From positions 663,932 through 697,646 of the forward strand of contig BLXT01002115.1 of the NCBI GenBank assembly GCA_019648995.1: 33,715 nucleotides of DNA, in the 5' to 3' direction. Positions within the stretch are counted from its first letter, which is position 1. The number at the start of each line of letters is the position of its first letter. The position numbers were made by a program, and so were the translations under genes. Origin of the DNA: Plakobranchus ocellatus (Eukaryota > Mollusca > Gastropoda > Plakobranchidae). Shown here piece by piece: positions 20,901 to 31,300 of this stretch. The notes beneath the pieces were generated by a model that saw only the letters and a list, made by a program, of their open reading frames with translations, did no database searches and was not told the DNA's origin.

Positions 20901-21406
20901 ACAACGCTCACTAACGCCCACATTTGGCTATGGGCTGGGGCTGAATGGGTCAAGGACATATTTGCTGACACAAGGGTTTAGAAAACTAAGCAATCAGTGG
21001 AAATATTGAAGGCAAACACAGTAGAGGTAGATAAGAAAACAACTTTTATTTAAAGTCCTACAGTCATGGGCGATTTTATAGGGTTAACTGAAACAGGTCT
21101 GAATGGAGGAATATGATTGCCAATGTCTGTTGAAAACACTGCAGCTAATGAAGAAGAAGAAGAAGAAGAAGAATATAAAGATAATGGCATTGTTTTAATT
21201 TGATTAAATCCAGTTGATGATGAGGAGATATTTTCCTTCTTTCATTGTTCTCATTTATGGGAAAAAATTCAACAATACTCTCCTTTCTTCCCTCTGTGTA
21301 TTCAGGTGCTTCTTTCTTTGTGATAATGCTGCACGCCAGTGTGTACAAGACGCAGGAAGAGCTGGAGGGGTTCGACATTGAGCTGGATGGAGTCCAAACT
21401 GTCTAG
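14878..21406 (+). CDS. RABAC1: Prenylated Rab acceptor protein 1 (PRA1 family), five coding exons
   Basis: The coding exons are 14878-14951, 17560-17769, 18343-18440, 19128-19229 and 21306-21406. They join in phase into 194 residues; human RABAC1 has about 185. PRA1 proteins are small Golgi/ER membrane proteins that bind prenylated Rab GTPases and act in vesicle traffic. Visible family features are AREWF and KPWGDF (36-53), RIVKNIEHFQGNYLFVF (71-87), LTSPMLLVA (96-104) and SFPLFWLAGAGSAVFWVIG (144-162), each with a close counterpart in the animal protein. Hydrophobic segments at about 83-117 and 138-174 fit two membrane hairpins. The tail is acidic. The start is set by an in-frame TAA at 14857-14859. 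The first exon is the least certain because the N terminus is poorly conserved; Met27 in exon 2 is an alternative. Introns are 2608, 573, 687 and 2076 bp. No damage is seen, so the gene is probably functional. Confidence 0.93.
14952..16747. other. First part of RABAC1 intron 1, no recognised element
   Basis: AT-rich intron. It includes a cluster of CTAGATCT-type motifs at about 16068-16092 (CCTAGATCTAAATCTAGACC). A 78-codon frame at 15987-16223 is not recognised and has no splice support. Confidence 0.6.
16748..17157 (-). repeat. Interspersed repeat of about 440 bp, right copy of an inverted pair
   Basis: This is the reverse-complement counterpart of 12056-12497, lying inside RABAC1 intron 1. 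Matching blocks (plus strand) include AAATTGTGTCACGTTTTTTA, AAAGCCCAATTGAG, AATGAGCTTAATTTGTTGATG, GATTTTGTCATCATAGTTAT and GCCCACATTTT. The copies carry many substitutions and small indels, so the pair is old. Confidence 0.75.
17560..17769 (+). CDS. RABAC1: RABAC1 coding exon 2
   Basis: The acceptor is a pyrimidine-rich tract ending ATTTTCCAG. The exon encodes residues 26-94 and two bases of codon 95, including the conserved AREWF, KPWGDF and NIEHFQGNYLFVF motifs and the start of the first hydrophobic segment. The donor is AT|GTAAGG at 17770. The last 24 exon bases and the donor lie in a 46-bp tandem duplication. Confidence 0.95.
17746..17837 (+). repeat. 46-bp tandem duplication across the exon 2 donor site
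   Basis: CATGGGACTAGTCATCTTCT at 17746 recurs as CATGGGACTAGTCATTTTCT at 17792. The unit holds the last 24 bases of exon 2, the donor and the first intron bases through TTTTATGTTG. The first copy keeps GT (17770-17771). The second has AT in the same place (17816-17817), so it cannot serve as an ordinary donor. Confidence 0.93.
18012..18230. repeat. Degenerate 72-74 bp tandem repeat in RABAC1 intron 2
   Basis: Three units begin GTCAGT at 18012, 18086 and 18158. They share AGATAAGA, TGTCAC and AGACGAAATGGTTAT-like blocks in the same order. The units are strongly diverged, so this is an old array. Confidence 0.6.
18343..18440 (+). CDS. RABAC1: RABAC1 coding exon 3
   Basis: The acceptor is CTCCCTCCAG. 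The exon encodes LTSPMLLVAIAACLGACYLI and the following basic KNQERK loop (to residue 127) plus one base of codon 128. The donor is GG|GTAGGT. This is the second half of the first hydrophobic hairpin and the loop between hairpins. Confidence 0.95.
19128..19229 (+). CDS. RABAC1: RABAC1 coding exon 4
   Basis: The acceptor is CTTCCCCAG. The exon encodes RELSLAQQYAAVGAASFPLF followed by WLAGAGSAVFWVI (residues 129-161), the best-conserved stretch of the family, and one base of codon 162. The donor is TATAG|GTGAGC. The junction and the start of intron 4 are duplicated 113 bp downstream. Confidence 0.96.
19224..19445 (+). repeat. 113-bp tandem duplication across the exon 4 donor site
   Basis: TTATAGGTGAGCCATGTTGC at 19224 recurs as TTATAGGTGGGTTATGTTGC at 19337. 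Matching blocks run down to ACATTTAAAATCA (first) and ACATTTTAAATCA (second, about 19445). The second copy keeps an AG|GT donor-like site at about 19342-19344. Only the last six exon bases are copied. Confidence 0.88.
19777..20705. mobile_element. piggyBac-like non-autonomous inverted-repeat element (921 bp)
   Basis: The element body is 19781-20701. Its left end is CTCTTTCCAACCCAGTG and the reverse complement of its right end is CCCTTTCCAACCCAATG, matching at 15 of 17 positions. Both ends are bordered by TTAA (19777-19780 and 20702-20705), the target-site duplication typical of the piggyBac superfamily. No transposase is visible inside, so it would depend on another copy for movement. It lies wholly in RABAC1 intron 4. 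A cluster of AGATCTAG motifs lies within it at about 20218-20252. Confidence 0.78.
20706..21175 (+). mobile_element. LINE fragment, C-terminal end and 3' tail (copy 2)
   Basis: Translation gives AIEMQFIRRAMKVSETARKM and then FIKTIRSGQLQL (about 20750-20885), followed past a nested insertion by CRHKGLE-like, GKHSRGR and TVMGDF-like pieces, with changes of frame and stops. It ends in a (GAA)n run (about 21148-21172), typical of some LINE 3' ends. Blocks such as GACACAAGGGTTTAGAA and AGTAGAGGTAGA match the copy at 9684. It is a decayed, 5'-truncated copy in RABAC1 intron 4. Confidence 0.78.
20888..20949. mobile_element. 62-bp TTAA-flanked miniature inverted-repeat element nested in the LINE
   Basis: Perfect 13-bp terminal inverted repeats, CCCATTCAGCCCC and GGGGCTGAATGGG, bound a 62-bp unit that can fold into a hairpin. 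The left flank is TTAA (20884-20887) and the right flank TCAA (20950-20953), one base off a perfect duplication. The LINE protein similarity resumes directly after it, which shows an insertion. It is probably piggyBac-type. Confidence 0.72.
21306..21406 (+). CDS. RABAC1: RABAC1 coding exon 5 and stop
   Basis: The acceptor is TGTGTATTCAG. The exon encodes ASFFVIMLHASVYKTQEELE, then an acidic end GFDIELDGVQTV and the TAG stop at 21404-21406. Human RABAC1 likewise ends in an acidic tail after its last hydrophobic stretch. Confidence 0.94.
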
Positions 21407-21634
21407 GGCTGCCAGATCTGAGTGTAGCGCATAGTTTTCATGTTGCAGCGCTTTTTGCGGATGGTTACACGCCTTGTGACAATAATTGTTGTTTTGTGTT
21501 TAAATTTTTGTCACCAGACAATCACTTTCAGCTCTGCCTTAAATATAAAAGATTGATATTACATGGTTGGCGAATTTTCTGTCATAACAGCTCACTTTAA
21601 AATACAATAGTAAGCCTTTGATTTCAAATACAAT

Positions 21635-21640
21635 AATAAA
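21635..21640 (+). terminator. Candidate RABAC1 polyadenylation signal
   Basis: An AATAAA lies 229 bases after the RABAC1 stop; another is at 21811-21816. The sequence is AT-rich, so chance matches are common and the true cleavage site is uncertain. Confidence 0.35.
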
Positions 21641-24600
21641 AAAAATTAAACAGACTATGCTAAAAGCTATTGTATCTCATTAGAAACCAAAATACCTCCA
21701 AAAAATTTTTTATTTTTTTTAAACAAAGAATGGGACTTTGAAAAACAGTTTCGTTGGATGGGAAATTTGTTAACAAAGCAAAGGATGCCAAAGTAATATT
21801 GTGCAAAAATAATAAAAACAGTTGAGAATAAGAGACAACATCGGACTGGCTAGTTGTGTGTAGTAAAAGTGGTATTACCTTGGGCCGCAGAAAGCAGTAT
21901 TAACTTAAGTCTAGACCTGGAAGTGTCAAAATTACCAGTGGTAATGATTTTGTGCTCGATCACTTTTGTTTTAATATAACAAATTTGTCTTGGATTTTCA
22001 AGGATGATGTTTTAAAGGAGTGAAGTGTGTTTCTCTTAAATATAAACAGCAAAAAAAAAAAGAATTTGCCATGTCTTGAGTCTTTTAACTTTTTTTTTTT
22101 TNNNNNNNNNNNNNNNNNNNNNNNNNNNNTTTTTTTTTTTTTTTAAAGGTGGTAAGGATTGGACCATAACATTCTTTTTCTATTCTGTGAGCATTTTATC
22201 TGAAAGAAACACTGAGAATAATACTTTTTTCTTATCAACGGAGAGTGATTTCAAACCTCATGGTAACCGTAATTTTCTTAGGTGGGTACAGAAAGAATTT
22301 GAGATCTTTGAATTTTAAATTTTTGTTTACTTATTCTGACCATGAAGGAAATTTATGGTATTTTTAAAATCTATTCTTAACTGTTTGAAATTGTTAATAT
22401 CCTTATCGTTTGAAAAATGTCAAGCCATCACATAAGACATAAAAAAATATATACCGCACTCCCAGAAACATAAATACGTTTCAGTTTCTGTTACTATAGG
22501 CCATCCCATAGAAAACAGATGCACTGTATCGTGTTGTTACATAAAATGAGATGCTTTATTCACCCTTTGCTGGGGTAATCATAATAAATGTTGGCATAGT
22601 TGCCATGATTGTCAAGTTTTCACAACCTGTCCCTGTCTGGACCCCTGGTAAAGTGTACAGTTGTGCTGCTACTTAAAACCTAAAGTTGAGGGTCTGTAAG
22701 ATGCACATATAACTTATTTTCTGTGGCCAATGTATGCATTTTATAATTAGTTCATCAGAGTTTATATTTTCTTCGCAGTAAGTCCTAAGTTAAACAGTTT
22801 ATACTCAAAGACATGGAATGTAATTCTTCTTAGAATCTCATCAACTTTTCTTATCAATAGTTTGTTTCTCTCTCTCTTTCTTTGTTTAATTATAACTACT
22901 GAAAATTGATCAAAGCTATGTCTTTAATTAAAAAATTAGAAAAAAAAAAACTGCATTCTGCTTAGGATGTTCTGCTTTCTTTTGTTTCTGAATTAAATTG
23001 GGCATCGAAAAACCACATTTGCTGTGTTTTTCCTTGTTTCAGCAATTTTTTTATCTGCATTTTCTTGTAAGTTTTCCCAAATCAAATTTAATTAAATCTT
23101 TCTTTCTTTAAATTATATAACTTTATAGTTCAATTTTGTAATTTCATAGTTCTATTCCATTTCCATAAACCATATGATAGATACACTCACTTGTTGGAAA
23201 TTATATGCATCCTTTGAAATTTGTCTCGTTTTTTTTTTAAATGCGTTATAGAAAAGAATTTTGAACATCATTTCAGAATAACATCTTTAGCCTGTGGATT
23301 TTTTTTGTTTGTTTTGTTAAACTTTTATCTTAACATGTTTTTTATGAATTTAATTGCGAGTAAGTTATGTATGCTTCAAGTTTTCTCAAGGTGTTGCTTT
23401 GTTTTCAAATTGTTCTTTTCCATATCATTTTATTAAGTAAAAAAAAAAAAAAAAAGGAACTATTTTGAAACTTTGCAACTGCCTTGATGTTTTAATTATT
23501 TTATTATTTATTTTTGTAACTTTCCTTTTTGGGGCATTGAATGATACCTTTGCAAAAAGTATTTATTTTTCTATTTTATTAATTATAGTTCAGATCTGCA
23601 AGAAAATTGTTTTTTTTTTTTAATTTATATTTTTCATTACATTCATAAAATTTAATTGATGTGCAAGGACCGAGTGACTGAAAAATATTTTCCTCATCAA
23701 TTTTTTTATTTAATGCAAAAAAAGTAGAGATATAGTGTAGAAGAGGAGGCGATTTGGGAAAATCTGGAAATGTGGGTAAACTGGTAAAATTTTAACATTT
23801 CATTTTGAAACTGTTCTTGCTAATGCTGTATTTGAACAATTCATATTTTAGGAGGTCTCACTAGTCTCAATAGCTATAGCTTGGTAGCTATTCTCTACCA
23901 CAGATTCGGCAACATAATAATGCTAGGCATAGGGAAATTGCACAACTATAGCAATCAAATTTATGACTCTTAAAATGATATAAAATAGAAAAAAAACCTT
24001 GGAAATGGAAGGACCCAAAATGGTACCGATATTTAGTAACTAAGCTAGGGCTTGCATGATTATGACAAAAAAATGTTTTCTCTGTATTATTTTAAGAGAA
24101 AAAAAAAAGTTAATTTTCTCACCCCTCATTGCGTGTTATCAAAAGCCTCTGACTTGGTTTATACTTTGAACTGTGATTGTATATATCATGTTTTTGTATT
24201 TCTTAATTGGGGGATTTTTTTTTTCTTTTCTTATTCCTTAACTCGGGGATTTTTTCCTCCTTTTTTTTTTAAAAAAAAATTTTCTTGACTTCAGCTTTTG
24301 TTTTGTGGGCCGAAGTTAAAACCATTTTTTTCTTTCTTTCTTTCACAAATCTGTTTTGCTCATTATGGTATCTTGTCTCTCAATACACACTGGAAAGAAT
24401 CGTTCAGAGTGCAAAGCAGAGAAATGGGTTTGAGGTAGCATGAGGGTATTTTGTACTGGTGTGATATTTTTGTATATTTCTATTATGCATAAACCTAAAA
24501 ATATCCTATTCATTTTGAAAAGAACAAAATTGTTTCATCTTTCATATTGAAGCATGTTTGCCTCTGCCATATAAATACATGTATTTATTGAAAAAAAAAA

Positions 24601-24864
24601 AATTGTTTCTTACCTCTGCCATTTGGATGTTCCAAGTTTTTGTTGTTGATGTTGTTATGGCAATATTATGAAATGTTATTTTTTAACTGTATTTCTTGTT
24701 ATGTCTGAGACCTGACAGACTACATGAATCTTTAATAACCTTTCAAGCTTTCTCGGGGTGATTTCATATTACATTGAAATTTGTTGGAAAAATTGGGGCC
24801 ACTTGAAAGTAATTGCTTCTTCTTTTTAGCACCTGTGCTTGTTTGGCAGTTTGGATTCATGACT
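21641..24864. other. AT-rich stretch without recognised gene
   Basis: Long poly-T and poly-A tracts dominate. A 28-base gap (22102-22129) sits inside a poly-T tract. The first part may be RABAC1 3' UTR. No gene or mobile element is recognised. Confidence 0.55.
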
Positions 24865-25205
24865 CCTCAGCACTGGTATTGCTTAACTACTGTCCTCCAA
24901 TAAGGTTTCTCAAAATAATCATTTCATAGGTTGCTCTTTAACCCATACATTTTTTATTCCTTCACACTGGAACCACTGGTGTACAGTTGTCAATAGGTTT
25001 TTCTTTAAACTATCAGTTTATGAATCCTTTGAACTGGTATTGTTCGTCTACATCCCAATAGGTTCTTCTATAAACCCTGGAGTTATTACTTTTTTGCACT
25101 GATATTGCTTATCTACATTTATTAATGGTTTTCTTATAAACTATGAATTGAGGACGTTTCACACCGGTATCGCTTATTCACATCGTAATAGATTTCTCTT
25201 TAAAA
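24865..25205. repeat. Degenerate tandem repeat of about 65-95 bp, about five units
   Basis: Units share CACTGGTATTGCTTA-like starts (at about 24871, 24966, 25031, 25097 and 25160), then CTACATC, AATAGGTT and TCTTTAAAC-like blocks. They are strongly diverged, so this is an old array. Confidence 0.65.
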
Positions 25206-27325
25206 CATTTGCATCAGTCCAGGTATTACCTTGAGGTTTCTGTAATTAGAAATAGATGTCTGCACTTTTCATTCGCAATTGTGAGTCTTGTTAATTGTGG
25301 TACTGTAAGATTAGTAGGCAAGTCAGCCCGAGTCAAGAGATCATAGTCCTGCAGTTTCTGATATAGATTGATACTTTCGTGTCGTTCTCCAGGGGTAATG
25401 ATACCCTTGTTAACCTGCAACTTGACTGATTGTGCAGGTGTGACAAAATGTTGAACTTCAAATGCTGGTGCTTCATGCGTGGGTGAGCATGGCCATCCAT
25501 GCCTTAACCTCATGTTATTGGTCTCTATTATAATTATCAGGTATGTTAAACAATTATGCACTATGTGATTTGTCAGCTTGCAGCTGTTGTCATTATTCTG
25601 TAATAAAATCTAGACATTATAACACCCTGACAGAGTTTTCCATTTTTATTGAGGAGCAGAACTTGATAGGAGTTTACAGCAATTCAAACAAAACAAGCAA
25701 TAAGAGGCGAGATTTTCGTTTGTCTATTTTTCTTAATTATTGCTATATACGATGATAGAAAAGAGAATGTCAGGATAAGCGGCCCTCTGTAATTTTCCTT
25801 AGTAATACAGTAAGTCTTAGGCCAGGTCAAACAAAATCTAGATCTAGAATTTATTTCTTCATTCAACTTTCGGGAGGCATGCAGCAAAAAAAATAAAAAA
25901 CAAAATATATTTTAAAATCTCTCGTTTCCTCATGAAGGACATCAAAGTGCAGGGGAAATCAGAAATGTATCATGTTCTATAGTGCTCATGATTGCCATGA
26001 ATAAAAATTAAATTACACAATTAGAAATAGGCTAATATTTGCGATTTTGTTAAACCACAAGTTTGAATTGGTGGTTGGTTGCCTTCTTTCTTAAAGAAAA
26101 TAAAATTGTCCACAGTTGACTACAATTGGCGTTATTCTGTCCATTAATAGTTTGGAAAAGAACACCGGATCTCCCTTTTGATGTGCATAATCAGAAATGT
26201 TTCTGTCGTCTTGAGACCATCCCTGTTGAGCTGGATGTTTCAACTGTAGCTACTCCAAACTGCCAGCCCGGGCCGTAAAGGGTAGCATTCAAGTGAAAAG
26301 CATTTTCCTTCACGTTGTTTGATGACCAAAATAATAACAAGAAGATGTAATAAGTTTTCATCAGGAAGTGTCCAACAAGGAAATAAATGAAAACAAAATT
26401 TGAATTTGATTTGTTAACAGTGGATCCTTTGAAATTTTATTAAATAGAATCATTACAGACTTCACCAAACTAAGAAAACAAAACATCAAAAACATTACCA
26501 CAACGGCACAATCAACAAAAAGTCATGTCAGTGTTTATTATATTACATTTATTGCAATCATACTACTTGAGCTACAGGCTATTTATTCTTAATTGAAGTG
26601 AGTGAAAAAAAGAAGAAATTGAAAACAGACACCCAGTAGACAGAAGCACAAGAGCTGTGATTCTTCATAACAGTTGAGACATTGACCACCTAAAATCCTG
26701 CATTTTTCTGTTTTAAATCTTAAGTCTAGAGAATTCATCTCTACTCTAAGATCTAAAAAAGCATGGCTTATTTTTCTTTCTGAGTGATAGTTCAAAATAG
26801 AACCTCAATAAAATGGATTTCAATCATAAACTGTCAGTATTGGCAAAGACAAAATGGGTGACGTCCAAGAACAAAGAAATTTAGATAGAAAGATAACTTT
26901 AACTGAAAGTGAAATGCACTTTCTTAAAAAACGGACAAGGCAGAGCAGAGGGATAAATGTATACACTATAAGCAATAAAATAAAAAAAAAAAAATACAGT
27001 GCACCTTACTAGAATTCACGACTATTAAATAGTATTATTTGATGCACAAATGTATACGATAGCAATCAAATATGACTCTACTTAGCATGGTTAAAATAGA
27101 CAAAAAACTGAATCAAGCCATTGTAAATAAAAGCTGAATGAATTATATAAATTGGTACAAATGAATTTAAATGCTTTAAGAGGCTTCAGCTCCATATGCA
27201 CTTATTGTGGATTTCACTTAAGATAAAGTGCTCAGCTCCAGAGATTTACCCAAACTGAGATTTAATGAAGATTCGTGGAGAAGTCGGCACCGACCGGTTG
27301 AAGGTGCCATAGCCAGTGACACTGC
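25206..27325. other. AT-rich stretch without recognised gene
   Basis: The longest frame is 111 codons on the minus strand (25561-25226). It has no low-complexity bias but matches no family I know. A palindromic AATCTAGATCTAGAATT lies at about 25837. Nothing else is recognised. Confidence 0.45.
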
Positions 27326-27345
27326 GTGTGTGTGTGTGTGTGTGT
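27326..27345. repeat. GT dinucleotide microsatellite
   Basis: A short, pure (GT)n run. Confidence 0.9.
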
Positions 27346-27368
27346 CAGTATTTGAAGGCATGCCCAGG

Positions 27369-27473
27369 GAGACAGTTTAGATTCCAGGCCTAAACTACGG
27401 TGTTTCTGTTAATGTCACCCGTTGAGACAGTTTAGATTCCAGGCCTAAACTACGGTGTTTCTGTTAATGTCAT
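27369..27473. repeat. 55-bp tandem duplication
   Basis: GAGACAGTTTAGATTCCAGG starts at 27369 and again at 27424. About 50 bases are identical, through GGTGTTTCTGTTAATGTCA, so the duplication is recent. Each unit contains the imperfect palindrome GTTTAG..CTAAAC. Confidence 0.93.
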
Positions 27474-27963
27474 CTTTGAAACAGCAAAGCCAGTGAGTAT
27501 TTTGGGTTGACTTCTTTATTTTAATTTCCTTTTCGTCTGTTTCATTCATGTCTGATATACTGATATACTTGTAGACAGACACTTGAGTTTATCTTAAGCA
27601 AAATCGGAAATGTCAATATTGATATGTTTATCTCAAGCAGAATCGGGGATGTCGATGTTTATACAAACTTATCACTGGTAAATAAAATGTGGAAGAATAG
27701 GTCAGGTCTAGAAAAAGTTTCCAAGAGTTTTATCTGAAGCCAGCTTAACCCAAGCAGACTCCACTGTAATTCAAACACGAAGTTCATGCACTAACACAAA
27801 CGTGTGCAAAAAAGAAAAGAGATGAATAAATGAATAGCAGTTTGAATTGATGTAATTAAATATACAAAACTGGGATCTTTCAAAATAGGCATCTTATACA
27901 AATGAGCTAATATTAATTATTACTTTTGAACACTTCAAAGCTTTCAGGGTTTCTAGTAGATGT

Positions 27964-28364
27964 TTAACCCTATCCGTACGAGGTGTTTTTATTGTGGTAT
28001 CCATACGTTGGGGATAACTGAGTGACCCCACGTTTTAAATAACAAATAGTCTTATCTGTACATGTGGGGTTACTGCAAGCCCCCATACTGTATATAGTAA
28101 AAAAATTGCTTTATATATATACCTATCTGTACGAAATCACCCCATACTTTACATAGTAAAAAATACAGGATTGGTTGCACAAATGACCTCAGGTTAGTTT
28201 AATATTGATTTTCTGTGAATCATTATTATGTAATCATATGTCAAATTGAATTTTTGAGGAATACTCGAAAGCTGAAAGAAAAATTTCTTTTTATAAGTAT
28301 TTTAAAAAAATCAAAAACAAGCCTTGGGATAACAAATTTACCACATAAGTACGGATAAGGTTAT
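27964..28364. mobile_element. TTAA-type miniature inverted-repeat element (393 bp) with internal repeats
   Basis: The body is 27968-28360. The left end CCCTATCCGTAC matches the reverse complement of the right end, CCTTATCCGTAC, at 11 of 12 positions. The flanks are TTAA (left) and TTAT (right). Internal units repeat a TATCYGTAC motif followed by GGGGT or CCCCATACT (at about 28000, 28053 and 28124). No open frame is seen. The piggyBac-type assignment rests on end and target only. Confidence 0.62.
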
Positions 28365-31300
28365 CATGTGTAACTTAATATGCAAAAAAAAAACCCACAT
28401 TAATTCAATGTCTCATGATCAGGCTCAATAAATCGGATGTCACTTATAAAAAAAAAATTACAGAAATGAATATGACATCATATTTTTCCTTCTAATGAAT
28501 GTGAATTTTCCAAACAGTAAAAAGTTCCCTATCTTGGCTCAGAATGAAGGTAACTCTATACAGTTTTCACCATCGTAAACCTATGGAAAGAAGTTTCAGG
28601 CTGTCTTCATAATTAAAACTGCTCATCAAACACATTCAGACTGGTCACAAGACATATTTTTCATGTTAGGATCCAATCCAATTAATATAAAACTACAACA
28701 AAAAATTATTCTGACTAGGCAGATGTGAGAAATCCAGAAATCAATATTGTTAGATTTATCAAGAGGAAACACCTTGTTTCGTTTGACCGTATAAAATTCA
28801 TTAAATGTGACATTCAAATACTTTTATCTTTCTCTCAATACAAACCCATGAAATCAACAGTTAGAGACAGAGGTGTTTAAAAACAGTGATTACTCAATAG
28901 TGGGCAAATAATAAATGACAAATTGCTGGCATGCTTATACAATTCAAGTCATTTTTTAAAATTTCCCAATTTTAGACAATCTGAGTCAACGAAGACCCAA
29001 GAGAAGTGAATATCCATCACTTCACTGCATGGACATCTTTTGTTTATTGGGTGGCCTATCAAGATTGTCTAGACTAAGAAAACTGGAAGGCCTTAGTTCA
29101 CATTCCCAGATTTTCAAATAGCCTCAAAACAAACCAAAAAAACGACATCAGGATTTATCAATCCTTTGAGCCTGGCAAACTGGAATGTGTCAGATCAGGA
29201 GAATTTCACAGTGTTTCACAGCTGATTTTTTTTAAGAAAAGCAAATATTAAAAGTTGCTTGTGAACCAATAGCCTATTACTATTGGTTCTATTACTATGA
29301 TAATATTGTGGCGTCAAGAACATAAATATGTCCTGAAATGGAATGTTGATAACAGTTTATTATGCAAAATATCGTTTTAAAATTGCTTCCAAAACATTTC
29401 AACAAGCTTGGTAAATATTTGTGAAAAATGCATCGTGTTGCAAAAATACTTAAATACCTAGTAAAAAATATTTAATGTATGACTAGGATTTGGACCAAAA
29501 CAAGCAGTTGCACAAAATCAGTCAAGTTAATGGATCTTCATGACTAATGGAAATCAAAATCCTGACTCAAACAAGTAAAAAAATTTACTATTACTTCATG
29601 TATACAGTCCATTGCATGTCTATAGAAGAAAGTCGGGCACTTAGAACACTGAGTTGCAGGCACATAGGGCAATAAATTATTTTTATCCTTCTAGTTTAGC
29701 TCCTATTTACTATCCATCATATAGATCAATAACTTGACTCATTTTGTGAAACTGCAACAAAAAGTATGATGGCTTTATCAAGATCTAAAAGGAAAAATAG
29801 TGAAAATGAAAACTAAATTTAAAAACAATATTTAATAAACTTTAATAAAATAAAAGAATTGTTGACTAGATACGATAAAAAAGGTTTCAAATTTGTAAAA
29901 GCTTACTAGTGACTTCAAACTACTCCCTCACATCGCAGGACTTTCCTGAATTACATACCCTAATCTCAGCATCTGTTGTCAGATCTAGTTTGGTTACCAA
30001 GAATTTATTAATGGCGATATGGAAAACATTTTTAGAAAATCTTATGACAAATCAACGTTTGAATCAATAAAAGTGCGAGCAAAATTTGAAATTAAAAAGC
30101 ACCTTCTCCAAATTTTTTTTTACATTTTTCATGTTCCTGTAATATAACCCATTAAAAAAAAAGAAAACAACCTATATGTAAGAAATATATTCATCTAGAA
30201 ATCAGTTTAGTTAAAAACTCTTATTTCAACTCAAAACAACAGATATAAGCTTTGCTTAAAGTGAATGGTGTGTAACGTTACTGGAACATTTAGAAACTGG
30301 AAAAAATTGACCTCCCAGGTTTTAAAAACAAGCTCTGATTGCCACAAACGAAACATTTTAAGCAATCTAATGGAATACAACAAGATAAAATAAAATCGTA
30401 TCTGAAGCATAATGATGCAAAATTTTTAACACAAAAAATTAAAAGAAAACAAGGGACGGAAAATTCAGAAAGAAAAGTAAAAAAGGCACTTTAAAATAAA
30501 ACAACTTCAAATATGAATAAAAATCAGACAAGATCCTTGAAATATAAAACTGATTATCAGGTTGTAATTAATACAAATAGGACGTAGCAGTGACATAATG
30601 GATATATTTGGATTAGGATTTATTACATAACAGAAAGTGTTTATTACATTTTGTAAAGCTTAGAATTTTTGTAAACTTGAGCAACAAAAATAATTTTCTT
30701 TAAAGAAAAAAATAAATTGCCGCTGTAAAGCAAACTTACGAACAAAAAATTTCACATTTTTAAAAAATAAAAAACCACAGAGTTGAGAAATTCTGTACTG
30801 CTGTCCCAACCAGCAGAACTCAATTTATTCACATGTAGTTGATGCAGCAAAATCTAAGAGGACAACGAAAGTGCTCATGTACGATCTGGAAGATCCACCA
30901 ATGGTAATCGTACCTCACATTGTACTTCCCTTCTCTAAAAACATAATGGGTGAAGCAGCCCCTACAAAATGAGTCGTGATTCTGCTCGTCGGCCTTCAAA
31001 TAAAAACCATTCACTACAAAAGTGAAAACTGCTCACCTCTCTACGTTGAGAACTTTCTATACACATGACATAGTATAGACTTTCTGTGCATAAAACAGTG
31101 GTAAGTTTTTCATTCTTTACTTGCAATTTGACTTCACTGATGTCGACCTGCAACTGGGCTGGTTTTGTAGGACTGCTACACATCGCTATAAACATCATAT
31201 TGAAGGAGAGAGAAAAACTCAAGGTGTGAGATAAAATATCGTCTTTTCATAAGGGCAAAAACACAAGAAAACAATCGCCGATTCATTTACATCACTCTTC

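Noticed and set aside
23855-23920. Small hairpin AATAGCTA..TAGCTATT as a possible microRNA precursor
   Set aside because: The arms are only 8 bp long, too short for a precursor, and such palindromes are common in AT-rich DNA.
25226-25561. 111-codon minus-strand frame
   Set aside because: No recognised family, no composition shift and no supporting splice sites.
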